A stretch of DNA of 64,000 bases from Chlorophyllum brunneum (lineage: Eukaryota; Basidiomycota; Agaricomycetes; Agaricales; Agaricaceae). The notes under the pieces were generated by a model, which saw nothing but the letters and a program-made list of their open reading frames with translations, ran no database searches and was not told the DNA's origin. The stretch spans positions 3,596,001 through 3,660,000 of the forward strand of contig OY756139.1 of NCBI GenBank assembly GCA_963576785.1, given 5' to 3'. The position numbers and the translations under genes were made by a program. Numbering within the stretch: position 1 is the first letter of the stretch; the number at the start of each line of letters is the position of its first letter. This document shows positions 1 through 11,650 of the stretch, piece by piece.

Positions 1-2670
1 CTGGATGAACTCCCTCCTCCGAATGGAACGGAGAATAGGACTTGGGTAGACTTCTCTCTCCTTGAGATGATGGAGTCGCTCAAGGATACCTCGAATTCTT
101 CCTCCCCCAGTCCCGACCATATTTCCTGGTCCCATCTCAAGCAAATTGTCACCAATGAAACTTGTGCTGGTCTCTTCCTCAAGATCAGCAGTGCATGTCT
201 GAACATTGGACATTGGCCTGTGCATTTTAAAAAGTCAACGTTGGTGATCATTCCAAAACCCAACAAACCCGACTACTCCACCCCAAAGGCATTCTGACCA
301 ATCGTCCTCCTCAACATGTTCAGCAAGCTAATAGAGAAAATGCTCACCAAATGACTCCAATTTGAGGCCGTTAAATTCAAGGTCCTCCATCCACACCAAT
401 TGGGAGTGATACGCCAACGGTCTACCGAGGATGCAGGCTTGTTCCTGACTCACATTATCCGGGGAGCTTGGACGAAGAAGAAGAAGATGTCAGTGCTTGC
501 ATTCAACGTGGCCCAATTCTTCCCCTCCCTCAACCATGATCTCCTTATCGAAATTCTACAACGACAAGGATTTCCCCCCCAGGTTGCCGCGTTCTTCAAC
601 AACTACCTTAAGGAATGCCGCACTACCTACTGGTGGAACAATGAAACTTCCCCGGAATACAACACAGCAGTAGGAGTAGGTCAGGGCTCAGCCCTTAGCC
701 CTATTCTCTCCGCTCTATTCCTTGCCCCTCTCTTACACGTCTTCGACATCCGTATGGAGGAACACTGTGACAAGTGGGACTTCGATGTCCTGTCGTTCAT
801 CGACAATGGCACTCTGGTTGCGCAATCCCCATCTCTGGAAAAGAACGTGGAAATCCTTCAACACATGTACTGCGAAATGGAGCGGCTCATGAACGAATTC
901 GGCCTGGAAATTGAACATGGCAAGTCCGAGATCTTTCACTTCACGCATGCTAGACAAGACTCGAATCCCTCAATTAACTTGGGATCCCCACTGTTCACAG
1001 GCCATAACCCCCTCAAACCGAAGACCCAGTGGCAGTATCTCGGCTTTTATTTTGACTGGACGCTGACCTTCAAAGAACACGTTTGATTCTATTCTGCCAA
1101 GGCTATATCCATGATCAAGGCAATGAAAATGTTGGGGAACTCCGTCAGAGGTCTGTCCCCTAGCAACAAGAGGCTACTTTACCGTTCATGTGTCGTACCG
1201 GTGGCAACATATGGATACCGACTATGGTTTCATGATCGATCCCGCACCAAGGGAACTTGTGAAATCCTCAACAAAATGCAATGAAGGGCGGCGCTCTGGA
1301 TCACCGGGGCCTTCCAGACTTCTCCCACTGGTGGCGTAGAGTCCCTCGCAGGGCTCATGCCCATCAAACTTCATCTCCAAAAGTTGGCCGAACAACAATC
1401 GTCGAGGCTTCATACGTTGGACAATGAACACGCTTTGGCAAGATTGACGAAGGAATTCCACTCTTCCCCCCACCAACTTCACATCAAGAACTTCACGAAG
1501 GTTCAGAAGAAGAAGACATTAGGAGCTGTGATGGACTTTTCATGCCCCACCCCCGAGACTCGGTATATAGAACATTTTAATTCCATCTCTAAAACTCTAT
1601 GGCCCGGACATAGGCTACTTGACCGTTTCTCTACTAATGTATCTTTTATAGGATTCAACCGGGACAACCCTCACCTGTCAAAGACGCTTTGGGACGATGT
1701 AATGATGAATGTAACAACAGACGCAAAATCCATCACAATCGGTACGGACAGCTCAGTCCACCCCAATCCCAATCCGCTTGCCAGCCAGTTTACGGCGGCA
1801 GCCACCATTCGACATCTTGACGGTGGGAGCTCTACCATGAAGAGGCTCGGAGGAACCACGTCGACAGACACAGAATTGGTAGCGCAGTACTTAGGTATCA
1901 CCAAGGTGCTTGCTACTGCCAAATATGACCAGGTTGAGCACATCCACGTATTCACCGACTCCATCGTAGCCTCCCAGCTCCTTCTCAACTGTTCGCCACA
2001 CTCCTGCCAGCGACAGTCCATCCTCACATCGAAGGTGCTCCTGGCTTGGTTCAGCAAGTCAGACCATCACCGCCTTTCCTTTTACCACACGCCATCAAAA
2101 TACAAGTACGGGATTCAAAAAGCCACTCACAACTGGATCCAAACGGTTGCCTGGCCTAACCAGGGTCGAAACCACCGAGTACCGAACTCGATCAACTACC
2201 TACACAAGAAGTCCGCCGAATGCGCCATCCACACATGGCAGGCCATGTTCAGGTTCAAGACATACAGCAGTAGCTCCTTCCTCCACCTCCCGGTGCGAGC
2301 GAACAGGGCCTCCGCCTTACCGTCGCACATCAAGTCCAGACCATGGATACGAGAATGCAGATACCAGCCCCAGCTCTTCACAAGAGCTTGTCGCGCCATC
2401 CTATGCCACACCCCAATTGGAGAATATTGACTACGATTCTTTCCTAATGAGGATCTTTTGTGCCACCACTGCAACAGTCAAATGGTGCAAACAAGGTCAC
2501 ACATCCTGTATCGTTGTAACAACTTCAATCACCACTTTGGCGTCAACACGATCAAGACCTTTGTCAACTTCTTGCATCGCAACCCCTCCACATTCAGCTT
2601 CCCCCCGGAACCTGACCACCCTCGTATCTGTGCCGGTTCAATCCCACCATTACATTGTCATCAAGTCTAA
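1..2670 (+). pseudogene. LINE ORF2 remnant: reverse transcriptase, RNase H, zinc-binding tail
   Basis: One frame (frame 1) runs from base 1 to 2670 and is broken by TGA codons at 295, 352, 1084, 1282 and 2428. Visible RT motifs are KPNKPDYSTPKAF, GVGQGSALSPILSALFLAP and the catalytic box, here FIDNG where families usually have (Y/F)xDDG. RNase H follows with TDSS (near 1744), TELVAQ (near 1870) and FTDSIVAS (near 1953), giving the D-E-D acidic residues. A C-x2-C...H...C segment begins CHHCNSQ at about 2461, as in Tad-type LINEs. The downstream reading continues correctly after each TGA, so these look like point mutations rather than true ends. The protein would copy LINE RNA at the nick site; this copy cannot be active. 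Confidence 0.92.
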
Positions 2671-3161
2671 AGGAGGTTTGGGTCTGCACCTGCGTAGAAT
2701 CCTTTTCTTTTCTCTTTTTTCTTTTGCTCTCCCAGTTATGGATTTCCAATTCATTTCTCTATCTCCCCTTTCCTCGCTCATCTACTATTTTATATAGTTT
2801 TCATTCAACTTCCATCCCTCCCGTGGTGCCCGGGTAAATACCCGCCCACACACTATGTACCGTTTGATGTTCCCCCTTGTGATTGCGAGTAGATAGTTTC
2901 TCTTCTATCGATTTCTCTCTCTCACTCTTTCTCTTTCCGAATTCCTTTCTTTTCCTTTTTCCGCTGAACATTGTAGGTACCAAACATCTCTCTAGTGTAC
3001 GCGCTAGATGACAATGAGTCTCGTGGGGTTAGTTTACTTGTAGTTTACTTTCCCTTCTCCAAACATTCTGTACATTCTGCCTTTGTATGTATGTACACGC
3101 AGACTGCATTCGAGCACCGCTATATAAATTGTTGATTTAAAAAAAAAAAAAAAAAAAAAAA
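1..3161 (+). mobile_element. Tad-like LINE, copy 1 (5' end outside the window)
   Basis: This is a non-LTR retrotransposon ending in a poly(A) run at 3139-3161. It holds the linker before the reverse transcriptase, the RT domain, an RNase H domain, a terminal zinc-binding segment and about 470 bp of 3' untranslated sequence. The same 3' end is present in three other copies here (4189-5436, 37068-38796, 50501-54486). It lies inside the Ty3 element G1, whose pol sequence resumes at 3162 on the other strand. The 5' end and its target-site duplication are outside the window. Confidence 0.93.
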
Positions 3162-4186
3162 GATGAATCTTCTGTAGAAGTTACAGAATCCAATAAATTT
3201 TCACACATTGTGGGTTGTTTTGGGTACTGGCCAATTCTTGATTCCTTCAAGTTTGGCTGCATCCATTTCAATGGATGATGGGGAGATTACAGCACTGAGG
3301 TACTCGAGGCACTGTTTCTCGAATTCACATTTCTTGGGCTTGAGAAATAGATCATGTTCACGAAGTAGTTTTAATACTTCATGGGTAAGGTGTCAGAGTT
3401 CTTCTTGCATTTTGGCATGTATGAGAATATCATCCATGTATACAAGGACTCCTCCTTTATCAATTAAGGGGTGGAATATGTGGTCCATCATGGATTGGAA
3501 AGTGGCTGGGGAGTTGCATATCCTGAAGAACATCATGGTTGGCTTATATAGGCCTTTTGGTGTTCTGAATGTGGCTTTCCATTCATCACCTTTTTGGATG
3601 TGGATATTGTTGTATCCAGTGTGTACATCAAGTTTGGTGAACCAATTTGATCCTTTGAGTTTGTCAAGTAATGACGAAATGAGTGGGATTGGGTATGCAT
3701 TCTTGATGGTATGACTATTGAGATATCGATAGTCTTGACATGGGTGGAGTTTTCCATCTTTCTTTCCTATGAAAAAGAAAGGTGAGGCCATAGGTGATTT
3801 TGATTGTCGAATGTAACCTTTGGCTAGGTTCTCCTCAATGAATTTATCGAGTTCATTGGTCTCTTAGGGTGATAGTTAATAGGTGGGTCCAGCTTTTGGT
3901 TCAAAAGATTCTTTCATCTCAATCTTGTGATCCCATGGTCGGGTAGGTGGGTATCATGAAGCAGCTTGTTCGCTGAATATATCAAGGTAGTCATGAAAAT
4001 TGGCTGGTATGATTTTCAGAGGATTGGTCTCTTTTCTCTCCATATTGTTGGGCAATAAACTGGGAGGCATTGGCTTTGAAGTTTATTTCTTCAAATGTGG
4101 TGGGTTCAAGGTAGATGTGGTTTACTTGTTCAGCTTCATTTGTACTGTCATCCATTGAGGTGACAAGGCAGTTGAGCTGGGGGTTG

Positions 4187-4220
<34 letters not shown>

Positions 4221-5760
4221 CAACAATTTATATAGCGGTGCTTGAACGCAGTCTGCATGTACATACATACAAAGGTAGAACGTACAGAATGTTCGGAGAA
4301 GGGAAAGTAAACTACAAGTAAACAAACCCCATGAGACTCATTGTCATCTAGCACGTACACTAGAGAGATGTTTGGTACCTACAATGTTTAGCGAAAGGTG
4401 AGAAGAAAGGGAATTCGGAAAGAGAGAGAGTGAGAGAGAGAGATTGATAGAAGAGAAACTACTGACTCGCAATCACAAGGGGGAACATCAAACGGTACAT
4501 AGTGTGTGGGCGGGTATTTACCCGGGCACCATGGGAGAGATGGAAGTAGAATGAAAACCATATAAAATAGTAGACGAGTGAGGGAATGGGGAGATAGAGA
4601 AATGAATTGGAAATCCATAACCGGGAGAGCAAAAGAAAAAAGAGAAAAGAAAAGGATTCTACGCAGGCGCAGACCCAAACCTCCTTTGGACTTGATGACG
4701 ATGTAATGGTGGGATGGAACCGGCATGGATACGAGGGCAATCAGGTTCTGGGGGGAAGCTGAACACAGAGGGGTTGCGATGCAAGAAGTTGACAAAGATC
4801 TTGATCGTGTTGACGCCAAAGTGGTGATTGAAGTTGTTACAATGATGCAGGATGTGTGACCGCATTTGCACCATTTGACTGTTGCAGTGGTGGCACGAGA
4901 GATCCTCATTAGGAAAGAATCGTAGTTGATATTCTCCAATCGGGGTGTGACAAAGTATGGCGTGACAAGCTCTTGCGAAGAGCTGGGGCTGGTATCCGCA
5001 TTCTCGTATCCATGGACCAGATTTGATATGCGATGGTAGGGTGGAGGCCCCATTCGCTCACACCGGAAGGTAGAGGAAGGAGCTACCGCTGTACTTCCTG
5101 AACCCGAACATGGCTTGCCATGTGTGAATGGCGCGTTTGGCGGACTTCTTGCGAAGGTAGTCGAGCAAGTTTGGTACTCGGTGATTTCGACCCCGGTTAG
5201 GCCAGGCAACCGTTTGGATCCAGTTGTGTGTGGCTTTTTGTATTCCGTACTTGCATTTTGACGGTGTGTGATAAAACGAAAGGCGGTGCTGGTCTGATTT
5301 GTTGAACCAAGCCAGGAGCGCCTTCGAGGTGAGGATGGACTGTCATTGGCATGAATGTGGTGAACAGTCGAGTAGGAGCCAGGAGGCCACGATGGAGTCG
5401 GTGAACACGTGAATGTGCTCAACCTGGTCATAATCGGAGCTGGGGGTTGTCAATAAATGGGGTTCTCCATTTCATAGTTTTCCTTGACCAATCAACTTCC
5501 GGGTTGAATTGCAGTAGCCAGGGCATTCCTAAGATTAGGCATGGCATTTCTAGTCCAATAATTCTTGGTTTCAGAATCATTTGTTGTCTGTCTATGGTGA
5601 GTCTAAGGACAGCATCATGGGTGGCTTGTCCTTGTCCGTTGGTGGTTCCATTGGCATTAAGGATGGTGACTGGTGTGTCAAGTGGACAGGTTGGTAGATT
5701 CCATCATTCTACAAGAGATAGGTCGATATAATTTCCGGCTGCTCCTGAATCTAGGAGGGC
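3162..5760 (-). pseudogene. G1 pol remnant: protease and reverse transcriptase
   Basis: Reading leftwards, the protease active site LLDSGAAGNYIDLS lies at about 5750-5710. The LINE at 4189-5436 splits the frame just after FIDNPQLNC, and the reading continues beyond it with no loss of bases other than the duplicated target. RT follows with [49 protein letters not shown] and an intact catalytic YMDDILIHA near 3440-3420. It ends where the poly(A) of LINE copy 1 abuts at 3161. Stops occur between RT and protease. The longest open stretch is 3393-3791. Open frames on the opposite strand here are shadows. Confidence 0.85.
4189..5436 (-). mobile_element. Tad-like LINE, copy B, 5'-truncated, with 15-bp TSD
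   Basis: The 3' end is a 29-base poly(T) at 4189-4217, followed by the shared 3' UTR and the last part of ORF2 (RNase H end and zinc segment) in reverse. The 15-bp sequence gagctgggggttgtc occurs at 4174-4188 and again at 5437-5451, a perfect target-site duplication marking both ends. The element is cut off in the RNase H region, the usual result of incomplete target-primed reverse transcription. It sits in G1 pol in the same orientation as its host element. Confidence 0.95.
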
Positions 5761-6089
5761 AAGGTGTTCGGTAGTCATGGTGGGTAAGTGGACAGTAGTT
5801 GGAACATAGATGGTATTGTTCTTTGGAATAATGTTCATGGTGGCAATTTGTTCAGTGTTGGGTTTGCAGGGTGGATTGGGTCAGGGGTAGTCATCATGTT
5901 GTGGCATTGAATAAGAAATCTGCGGTTTCTTCATAGTTTGAGATCTAGACACAGTAGCTAGTCTCTTCAGACAAAAGACTTGATTAAGTCTTTGTTAGGA
6001 TGACCATCTGCAATGTTGAAGAGTTCTTCTATCTCTTTATCGGAGGTGTCTTCCATTACATTCGCAATTCAGGTAGACTTGAATTGTCG

Positions 6090-7338
6090 CTTGCTTTGGT
6101 CAAAGCACTTGGACTTGTAAGCAGCATTCTTGGACATACTGGCATGGTTCTTTCCACAGCTTCATTGCAGGCAATTTCTGGAGAAATGTCCAGCAGATTT
6201 GCATGTGAAACATTTTCATTTGTTATATAACTTCTGGAGTTCGGGTGATAAGATTGTATTGAGTTGGGCTGTGGCAAGTTTTGTGGCCATGTGGGCAACT
6301 TGCTGGGTAGTTGTGTTCGAATATTCATCATTGTCTGATAATACTTCTTCCTCAGATTCTTCTCCTTCTTTGTCAGATCCTTCTTCCATTGGGTAAAGAT
6401 TATTGAGCTGCTGCTCGAGGATGTGGTCAACATTCATGGGACCATAGCCTGGGGGGTTACTGCTTCTTTGAGTCGGCTGGTAAGGTCTTGCATAAGACAT
6501 CGAACTTGATGCTTTTGGAGTGCAATATTTCGAGCAATGGAAGGTATGTTGTACTGAGTGATGATGTCCTGTTGAGCTAAAATTCTGTTGTAGGTGCACC
6601 ATTGTTGCTGCATTTCGCATGGCTGTGTACCAAGCATTGATGTCGTTCAGGGTGGGGTTCTGACTGTAGACAAGCCTTTTGTAATACAGATCCAGTTCTT
6701 TAATGAAGAATGTGATTTTGGTCTTTGCATGGGTGATTCCGGCTTGGGTACACATATTCTTGAATTGCTCAACATAGACTGCAGTGGGTTGTCCATTCTG
6801 GGTGATGTTAGATAGTTGATTGATGGCAGCAAGGGTATTGTTTGCTGGTAGAAACGAAGTGTCAAGTTCTGTGAGGAACTGTTTGATGGTCTGGGTGGGG
6901 CTGAAGACATTGTTGGTGGTGTGTGAAATGGTATAGGCTTGCTTCCATTCCCTGGCCAATCCTGGCCAATCCTTCCATGCTAAGGAGGGCATACATGATC
7001 TTGGACTTGTTGTTTGGTAGATTGTTGGGCTGTGATGCAAAGTAGATCTGGAGGTTCTGCTTCCAGTTGGGATAGTCAAGCGGGTCACCATAGAAAATGG
7101 TGGGCTTTGGGAGTTTGGGGTCTGGTATGTTTGATCCTGTGGGTGAGTTTGGTGGCAAGCTCACTGGAGAGTTTGATGGGGACAATTGGTGGGTTTGTGG
7201 CTGTTGGGTTGTCCTGAGTGTGATTGGAGGTCCTGGTGTTCTGGTCGTCTGCTGGTGGGTGCTGGGAGGTACCACTGGTTGGGTTGTCTGGTAGCTGGTT
7301 GACTGATAGTTGGTCATCTGGCTGGTCTGACTTCATTG
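6090..7338 (-). pseudogene. G1 gag remnant with CCHC zinc knuckle
   Basis: The N-terminal part is Pro/Gln/Ser-rich. It is followed by a Ty3-type capsid start (KPTIFYGDPLDYPNWKQNL near 7100-7050) and a capsid body containing FIKELDLYYKRLVY. Near 6215-6175 lies the nucleocapsid knuckle CFTCKSAGHFSRNC (C-x2-C-x4-H-x4-C). The frame shifts at 6951-6970, where cctggccaat is present twice in tandem; removing one copy joins SMEGLAR to EWKQAY in one frame. In-frame TGA codons after the knuckle fit CGA-to-TGA change. Confidence 0.82.
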
Positions 7339-7807
7339 AGCTTCTCTTTCTCTTTGTTCTCAGAGTAGCTGGAGGGCTCCAGCGAGTGGGTTTGGTGAGT
7401 TTGATATGTTGTCGTCAGATTTGTATTGGGGCTCAAGTTCTGGTATCTGGGGTAGTAGCTCTTCAGAGTGCTCACTTTTGTGTTTGGAGTGCTCAGGGTT
7501 GTCTGAGTGTTCAGACTCGGTAGAGATGGTTTCTCTGTACTGTTGGTCAGACTGCTGGGATTGCTGGGATTGTTGTCTTGAGATCGCTTGTTGTGCCCAG
7601 TCAGATTGCATATAAGCAGGTGTCTGATAAGACTCTGAACTTTGTCTTGGGCAGGTTCACTGGTTCTAATCCTACTAGCTGTGGCACTAGTCGAGGGTCA
7701 TTCAAAGGGTTGGGAAGTGGTTGAGGTGGACTATTGGATGGAGGCTGGTGGGGAATATTGAACTGGTTCTGGGTTTTGCTGGGAGGTTTGTTGAATAGGC
7801 TCAACAC
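7339..7807 (-). other. G1 gag N-terminal / leader region, low complexity
   Basis: Two short open stretches lie here in the gag direction (7360-7611 and 7601-7807), rich in Gln, Ser and Glu (e.g. SRQQSQQSQQSDQQ). They probably represent the Gag N-terminus or leader of G1, by position only. No ATG choice can be defended. Confidence 0.4.
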
Positions 7808-8475
7808 TCTAAGGCTCTGCAGCCTTGGACTGCAATCTAGTCCTATAGACTGGAGGTGTGGGTGGAGTAGTCTCCTTTTGCTTCACGCAACGTCGGACTC
7901 ATTCAATCTTGACCAAGTTGCACCTTTATCTCACCGACAATTATTTGTGACTTCTTCCTGTACTTCCTGGGAATACACAACAGGTTTTGAGGGCATTCTC
8001 TACTGAGTGCTCTCGCTTTTTGAGGGAATCCATTACTGGTATAACAGTGACAAGGCGTGATGCATCTTCACAGTTGCTAGTATTGTCTGGCTGACTAGAC
8101 GGCAGCTGCTCGGTTTAGCTTCTCTATGGATGGCTTCTCTGTAGCCTAGTGGTTGTGACCTTCCATTCCTTCTGGGTCTTCTTTCAACCAGAGTACTTCT
8201 TAATGGGAATCCAGAGGCAGGACACATGACAGACAAGTTTCTCTTCTTCTCAAGGAGGAAACCACAAAGTCAGTCGATAGCATATATTCTATGAGCAGGT
8301 CTTCGTGCTTAGCCCTACTAACTTGAGGAGTACTCCAGGTACTGGCAGGTGCAGTGTGGGTCCTATGTGACTGATAGTGAATTACGCTCCTATGTGGCAG
8401 ATAGGCACTGTGTACAACTCTTCTTGGATTCCTGTAACAGTGACAATGGCAATAATGCAGGAAGATGTTATCCTT
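7808..8475. other. Unresolved region right of G1, possible LTR or leader
   Basis: I see no convincing gene. The sequence aacagtgacaa occurs at about 8041-8051 and again at about 8437-8447, which could mark an insertion boundary, but the piece between lacks both TG and CA ends. This may be the degenerate 5' LTR and leader of G1. Confidence 0.3.
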
Positions 8476-8542
8476 GTATTGTTATTTGTACTTATTATAG
8501 CTGCATTCCATGTGACTAGCTCTTCAGTATTATTCATATAAT
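8476..8542 (+). repeat. Fragment of Copia-B LTR (5' about 67 bp)
   Basis: The stretch containing ctgcattccatgtgactagc and ctcttcagtattatt matches the first part of the Copia-B LTR at 61336-61400. It breaks off where F3 sequence begins. Confidence 0.75.
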
Positions 8543-9634
8543 CAGAGATTACGACAAGTTTCCAGAAGCAATACCACTTGTCCTGCCACCATGATCCAAC
8601 AACACCATTATCGACTCTCTACTCCGACTAGCCTGGAAATATGCACAATACTTACATATATGCAACACTGATGGACTCTACTTATGCACCATTGAGAACA
8701 ACCTCTACGGCGCCTGGAACAACAGTTGGAAAGCACGACCAACTACTGAAGAAACTATGCAGTACATCTACCCCTACATGTACACTTGCAGTCCAGCACT
8801 CAAAGCACTCATTCACCAACAAATCATTGATGGAATCTATTGCATAGAAATGTAACCTAAAGACTTATCACCAGACGACAAACCCACTGCACCCAGTAGC
8901 GACAGTGACAACTCTCCCCATCCACTATTGCAATCTACTCGAGCCTTTGTCAAGTCACCCGAGTCCTATCTCTCCGAAGAACCAATTGTATCTATGTTAT
9001 CCCTATCATCTGACTCCAATGGATGCAGTTCTTCCATTGCCACCGTCATTGTCATCATCTTCTACCACTTCATCCTATGTGTCTTGTGACTGTAGCTGTT
9101 CTGATAAATCTCCATCATCATCATCTGAGATCTCTGAGGATGAGTAAGCACTCATCCATTTCACTATCATTAGTTTCACTTCACTCTATGTTTAGCTGTT
9201 TCATCTTTATCAGTTTCATGTTTATCTTTAGTAGTGTTTCACCTTGAAGTTTCATATCTATCAGTTTCACATTGTGAAACATGTTTCAGTCTCACTATCT
9301 ATACTCCATAGTATTTATAGAAAAGAAGTAGTTAGTATAAATAGCCAACTGTATTAGGAAGTCAAAGCTTAAGCTTTGATCTTCTACAGGGATAGCCTTC
9401 TTGATTGCCCAAGAAGAGTTTCCATTGACAGTTGCTGTCAATCAATAGAAGATTGCTTATTCTCTACTCACCCTCATCACTCAGAGCTATGAGATAAATG
9501 GGATTCCCATTTCTTGGTTGAGTAATAACAGTTTGATAACATTTGCTTATCTGGTTACTTGGCTGAGATAGGTATTAAGGCCATACCCTAGAGGTCGCAT
9601 CCTCTTCGATTGCCCTTAGTAGCCGAATCCGTAA
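8543..9634 (+). mobile_element. F3 element, copy 1 (start missing), unclassified LTR-like unit
   Basis: This is homologous throughout to 61869-63004 (reverse) and over its last 305 bp to 45140-45444 (reverse). It ends ...gtaaca at 9634 directly against G2 sequence. In this orientation it holds a protein frame (to 9147), a tract rich in GTTTCA (about 9155-9290), a TATA-like tataaatag at about 9336 and a 290-bp tail. The first roughly 25 bp seen in the complete copy are missing. See the complete copy for the interpretation. Confidence 0.7.
8548..9147 (+). pseudogene. Conserved F3-encoded protein, unknown function
   Basis: I do not recognise this protein. The frame shows RDYDKFPEAIPL, then IDSLLRLAWKYAQYL, LYLCTIENNLYG, TTEETMQYIYPYMYT and IHQQIIDGIYCIEM. 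It then passes a TAA at about 8852 into an acidic, Ser-rich tail ending SEISEDE before TAA at 9145. The inverted copy at 62365-62960 keeps the same frame and most residues. At the internal stop this copy has TAA and the other has TGA, as expected if the ancestor was CGA. A TGA near 8590 and a frameshift near 9030 also break this copy. Parallel conservation of frame argues that it once encoded a protein. Confidence 0.6.
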
Positions 9635-11600
9635 CAGATTGTGATGGCCAAATTTGTCCTGAGGTAATATTCTCATTGAGAAATTTCTGTAGTTCTTGCT
9701 TTTCCATTATTGTCATTAGGTAGACTTTGGACTGTAATACCAGTGGTGCGCTTTCTAACAGGTTTATTTTGTGGTCCCATATTGTGTGCTTGGGTAGTTT
9801 GTCAAAGTTCTTCTCGTTAAACAGGTACATATATTGTTGTAGGTATGTTAGTAGGTCTTCTGGGTTGGTTTGGTCCATTTTCTTTTCCTCTACATGTTTC
9901 TTGATCATACATATTCTCTCGTTGAATTGTATGTTGTTGTGGTGTGTGGTGCAATCCTTTGGGCATCTGTTGAAGCATATTATGTTGTTTGTCCAGTTGA
10001 TTTCCAGATTGTGTTTGACTAGCCAGTCATGTCCAAGGTATAGGTCTGCACTCTCCAGTTGTGTTACCATTGCTTTAATTTCTTCCATGTGTTTACCATT
10101 GCTTAATACCAGTTGTGCCATGTCTGTTATTTCTCCCTTCTTGTTTTTGGTTCCATTAGTGTTGATTACTTGTATCAGGGTTTCGAGGGGTCTGGTTGTG
10201 ATTCATTCTTCCTCTACTATTCTCTATGCTATGCACATGTAGGTACATCCGGAATCTACCAGTATGGTGATTTGTTTAGGTCCTTTTGCTGTTTTGATTG
10301 TTGAATCAAGGAGAAGTTCGTACATTGAGTTTCTTTTCTGTGAAATCACATATCATCTATTGTGAAGTAAAACAGGGACTCTAGGTTTATTGGCTCATGG
10401 GTTTGTGCCTACTCAGGGCCTTTGGCAAAATTCTCCTTTACCTCTTCTTCTTGCTTAGTTTCCTCAGTGACCTCTCTGATGTGTGCTTTCTTTAGTGCTT
10501 TGCAGTTCTTCAAGATGTGGCCTTGCTTGCCACAATTATAGCACATTATTTTGGTGTATGTGACCTTCATCTTCTTGTGGCAATATTTGGCAATATGTCC
10601 ATATAGGTTGCAGTTGAAACATCTTGGTTTGCTATTCTGATTAGTGTCTGCCCTCTGTCTACCAATCTCCATTGGTTGTCCTCCACCTCCATATGTGACT
10701 TCTGTGCTTGTCCTGATGTCTCCTTGGGTGATGTCTGCTGTTTCATATTCTTGTCCTACTGCAAGGATTGTGTTCCTCCATTTGCTGTATGTGTCTGGGA
10801 TTGAGGCTGACAGATAGCCTACTATGGTTCAAATGATATCTGCTCTAGTATGTCATTTGAGGAGGAATATGACGTGTCTGTCGTCTGTTCCTGCTTGGGT
10901 TTTCAATACTTCGAACTCTATTAAGAAGTCCGTGGTGTTCCTCTTTCCCTGTTTGAACAACTCAATTTCTCCTTCTGCTATAGCTTTTCTATTCCCCAAG
11001 GAGAAGGTAGCTACCATCTCCTTTGCAAAGTCATCAAATCTGGCATTTTCTTGTCTTGAATCATTTGTAACTTGGCATTGGCATAAGGACCTGCCAGTCC
11101 TCCTTTTATTCATACTAATACTCCGATTATCTTTTGTTTATTATCATTGATCTTGTTGAAGAGTGTCCATAAGGACATTGCTCTCCTTGGTTCTATCTCT
11201 ATTGAAGTATCCTGGTTTTGGGGCTAGGTTCTTTGGGAAGTTGATTTCATTGGCCATTTCTGATTCTGTCTCTGGTTCACTATATTTGTTCTCATATGTC
11301 CTGGCAATTTCTATATTATATAGTGCTTCGGCAACTTCTATGTCAGATGTGGCTTCAGTAATTTCTGTGTCGAATAGGGTCTCAAAAAGAGCTGTATCTT
11401 TGTCTATGCTGTGATTGGATTTCTGCCACTTAAGGCCTTTAGGGATTTCTGGTTCTGTTCATCATTTGGATCCAGTGGTTACTGTTGATCCCTGGATGTC
11501 TGTTGGTCTCGGAGCTCTCGGTCTTCTCAGTGTTCTTGATGAGCTACTGCTACTCATATACTGTTATCCTGATCAGAGGCTATTATTCCAAGCCTAGCTA
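9635..11600 (-). pseudogene. G2 gag and protease remnant
   Basis: Gag is seen in EMVATFSLGNRKAIAEGEIE (about 11030-10970). Nucleocapsid follows with two perfect C-x2-C-x4-H-x4-C knuckles, CFNCNLYGHIAKYC (about 10625-10580) and CYNCGKQGHILKNC (about 10545-10500). The aspartic protease active site LVDSGCTYMCIA lies near 10260. Downstream residues match copy 2 (DWLVKHNLEINWTNN; LPKHTIWDHKINLLESAP) up to the break at 9635. Stops and frame changes interrupt gag. Confidence 0.85.
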
Positions 11601-11650
11601 CAAATAGTGGCACCTCTCTTACAAGGTGAGTCAAATGACACTTTACCAAA

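Larger units (their letters stand above)
3162..7807 (-). mobile_element. Ty3/gypsy element G1, partial, interrupted by two LINEs
   Basis: On the minus strand the order is gag (7.3-6.1 kb), zinc knuckle (about 6.2 kb), aspartic protease (about 5.7 kb) and RT (3.8-3.2 kb). The element is cut at 3161 in the RT motif FIGFCNFYRRF by LINE copy 1 and carries LINE copy B at 4189-5436. RNase H, integrase and the 3' LTR would lie left of base 1. I could not define a 5' LTR on the right. Several in-frame stops and a 10-bp duplication show it is dead. Confidence 0.85.

Noticed and set aside
3208..3714. Open frame of 168 codons on the plus strand
   Set aside because: Exact antisense of the G1 reverse transcriptase with its YMDD motif.
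8041..8447. Possible solo LTR between two aacagtgacaa repeats
   Set aside because: The enclosed segment does not have both TG and CA ends and matches no other LTR in the window.
9727..10242. Hydrophobic 171-codon plus-strand frame resembling a membrane protein
   Set aside because: Antisense of G2 protease/linker. The same Cys/Leu-rich shadow recurs opposite copy 2 at 40193-40753.
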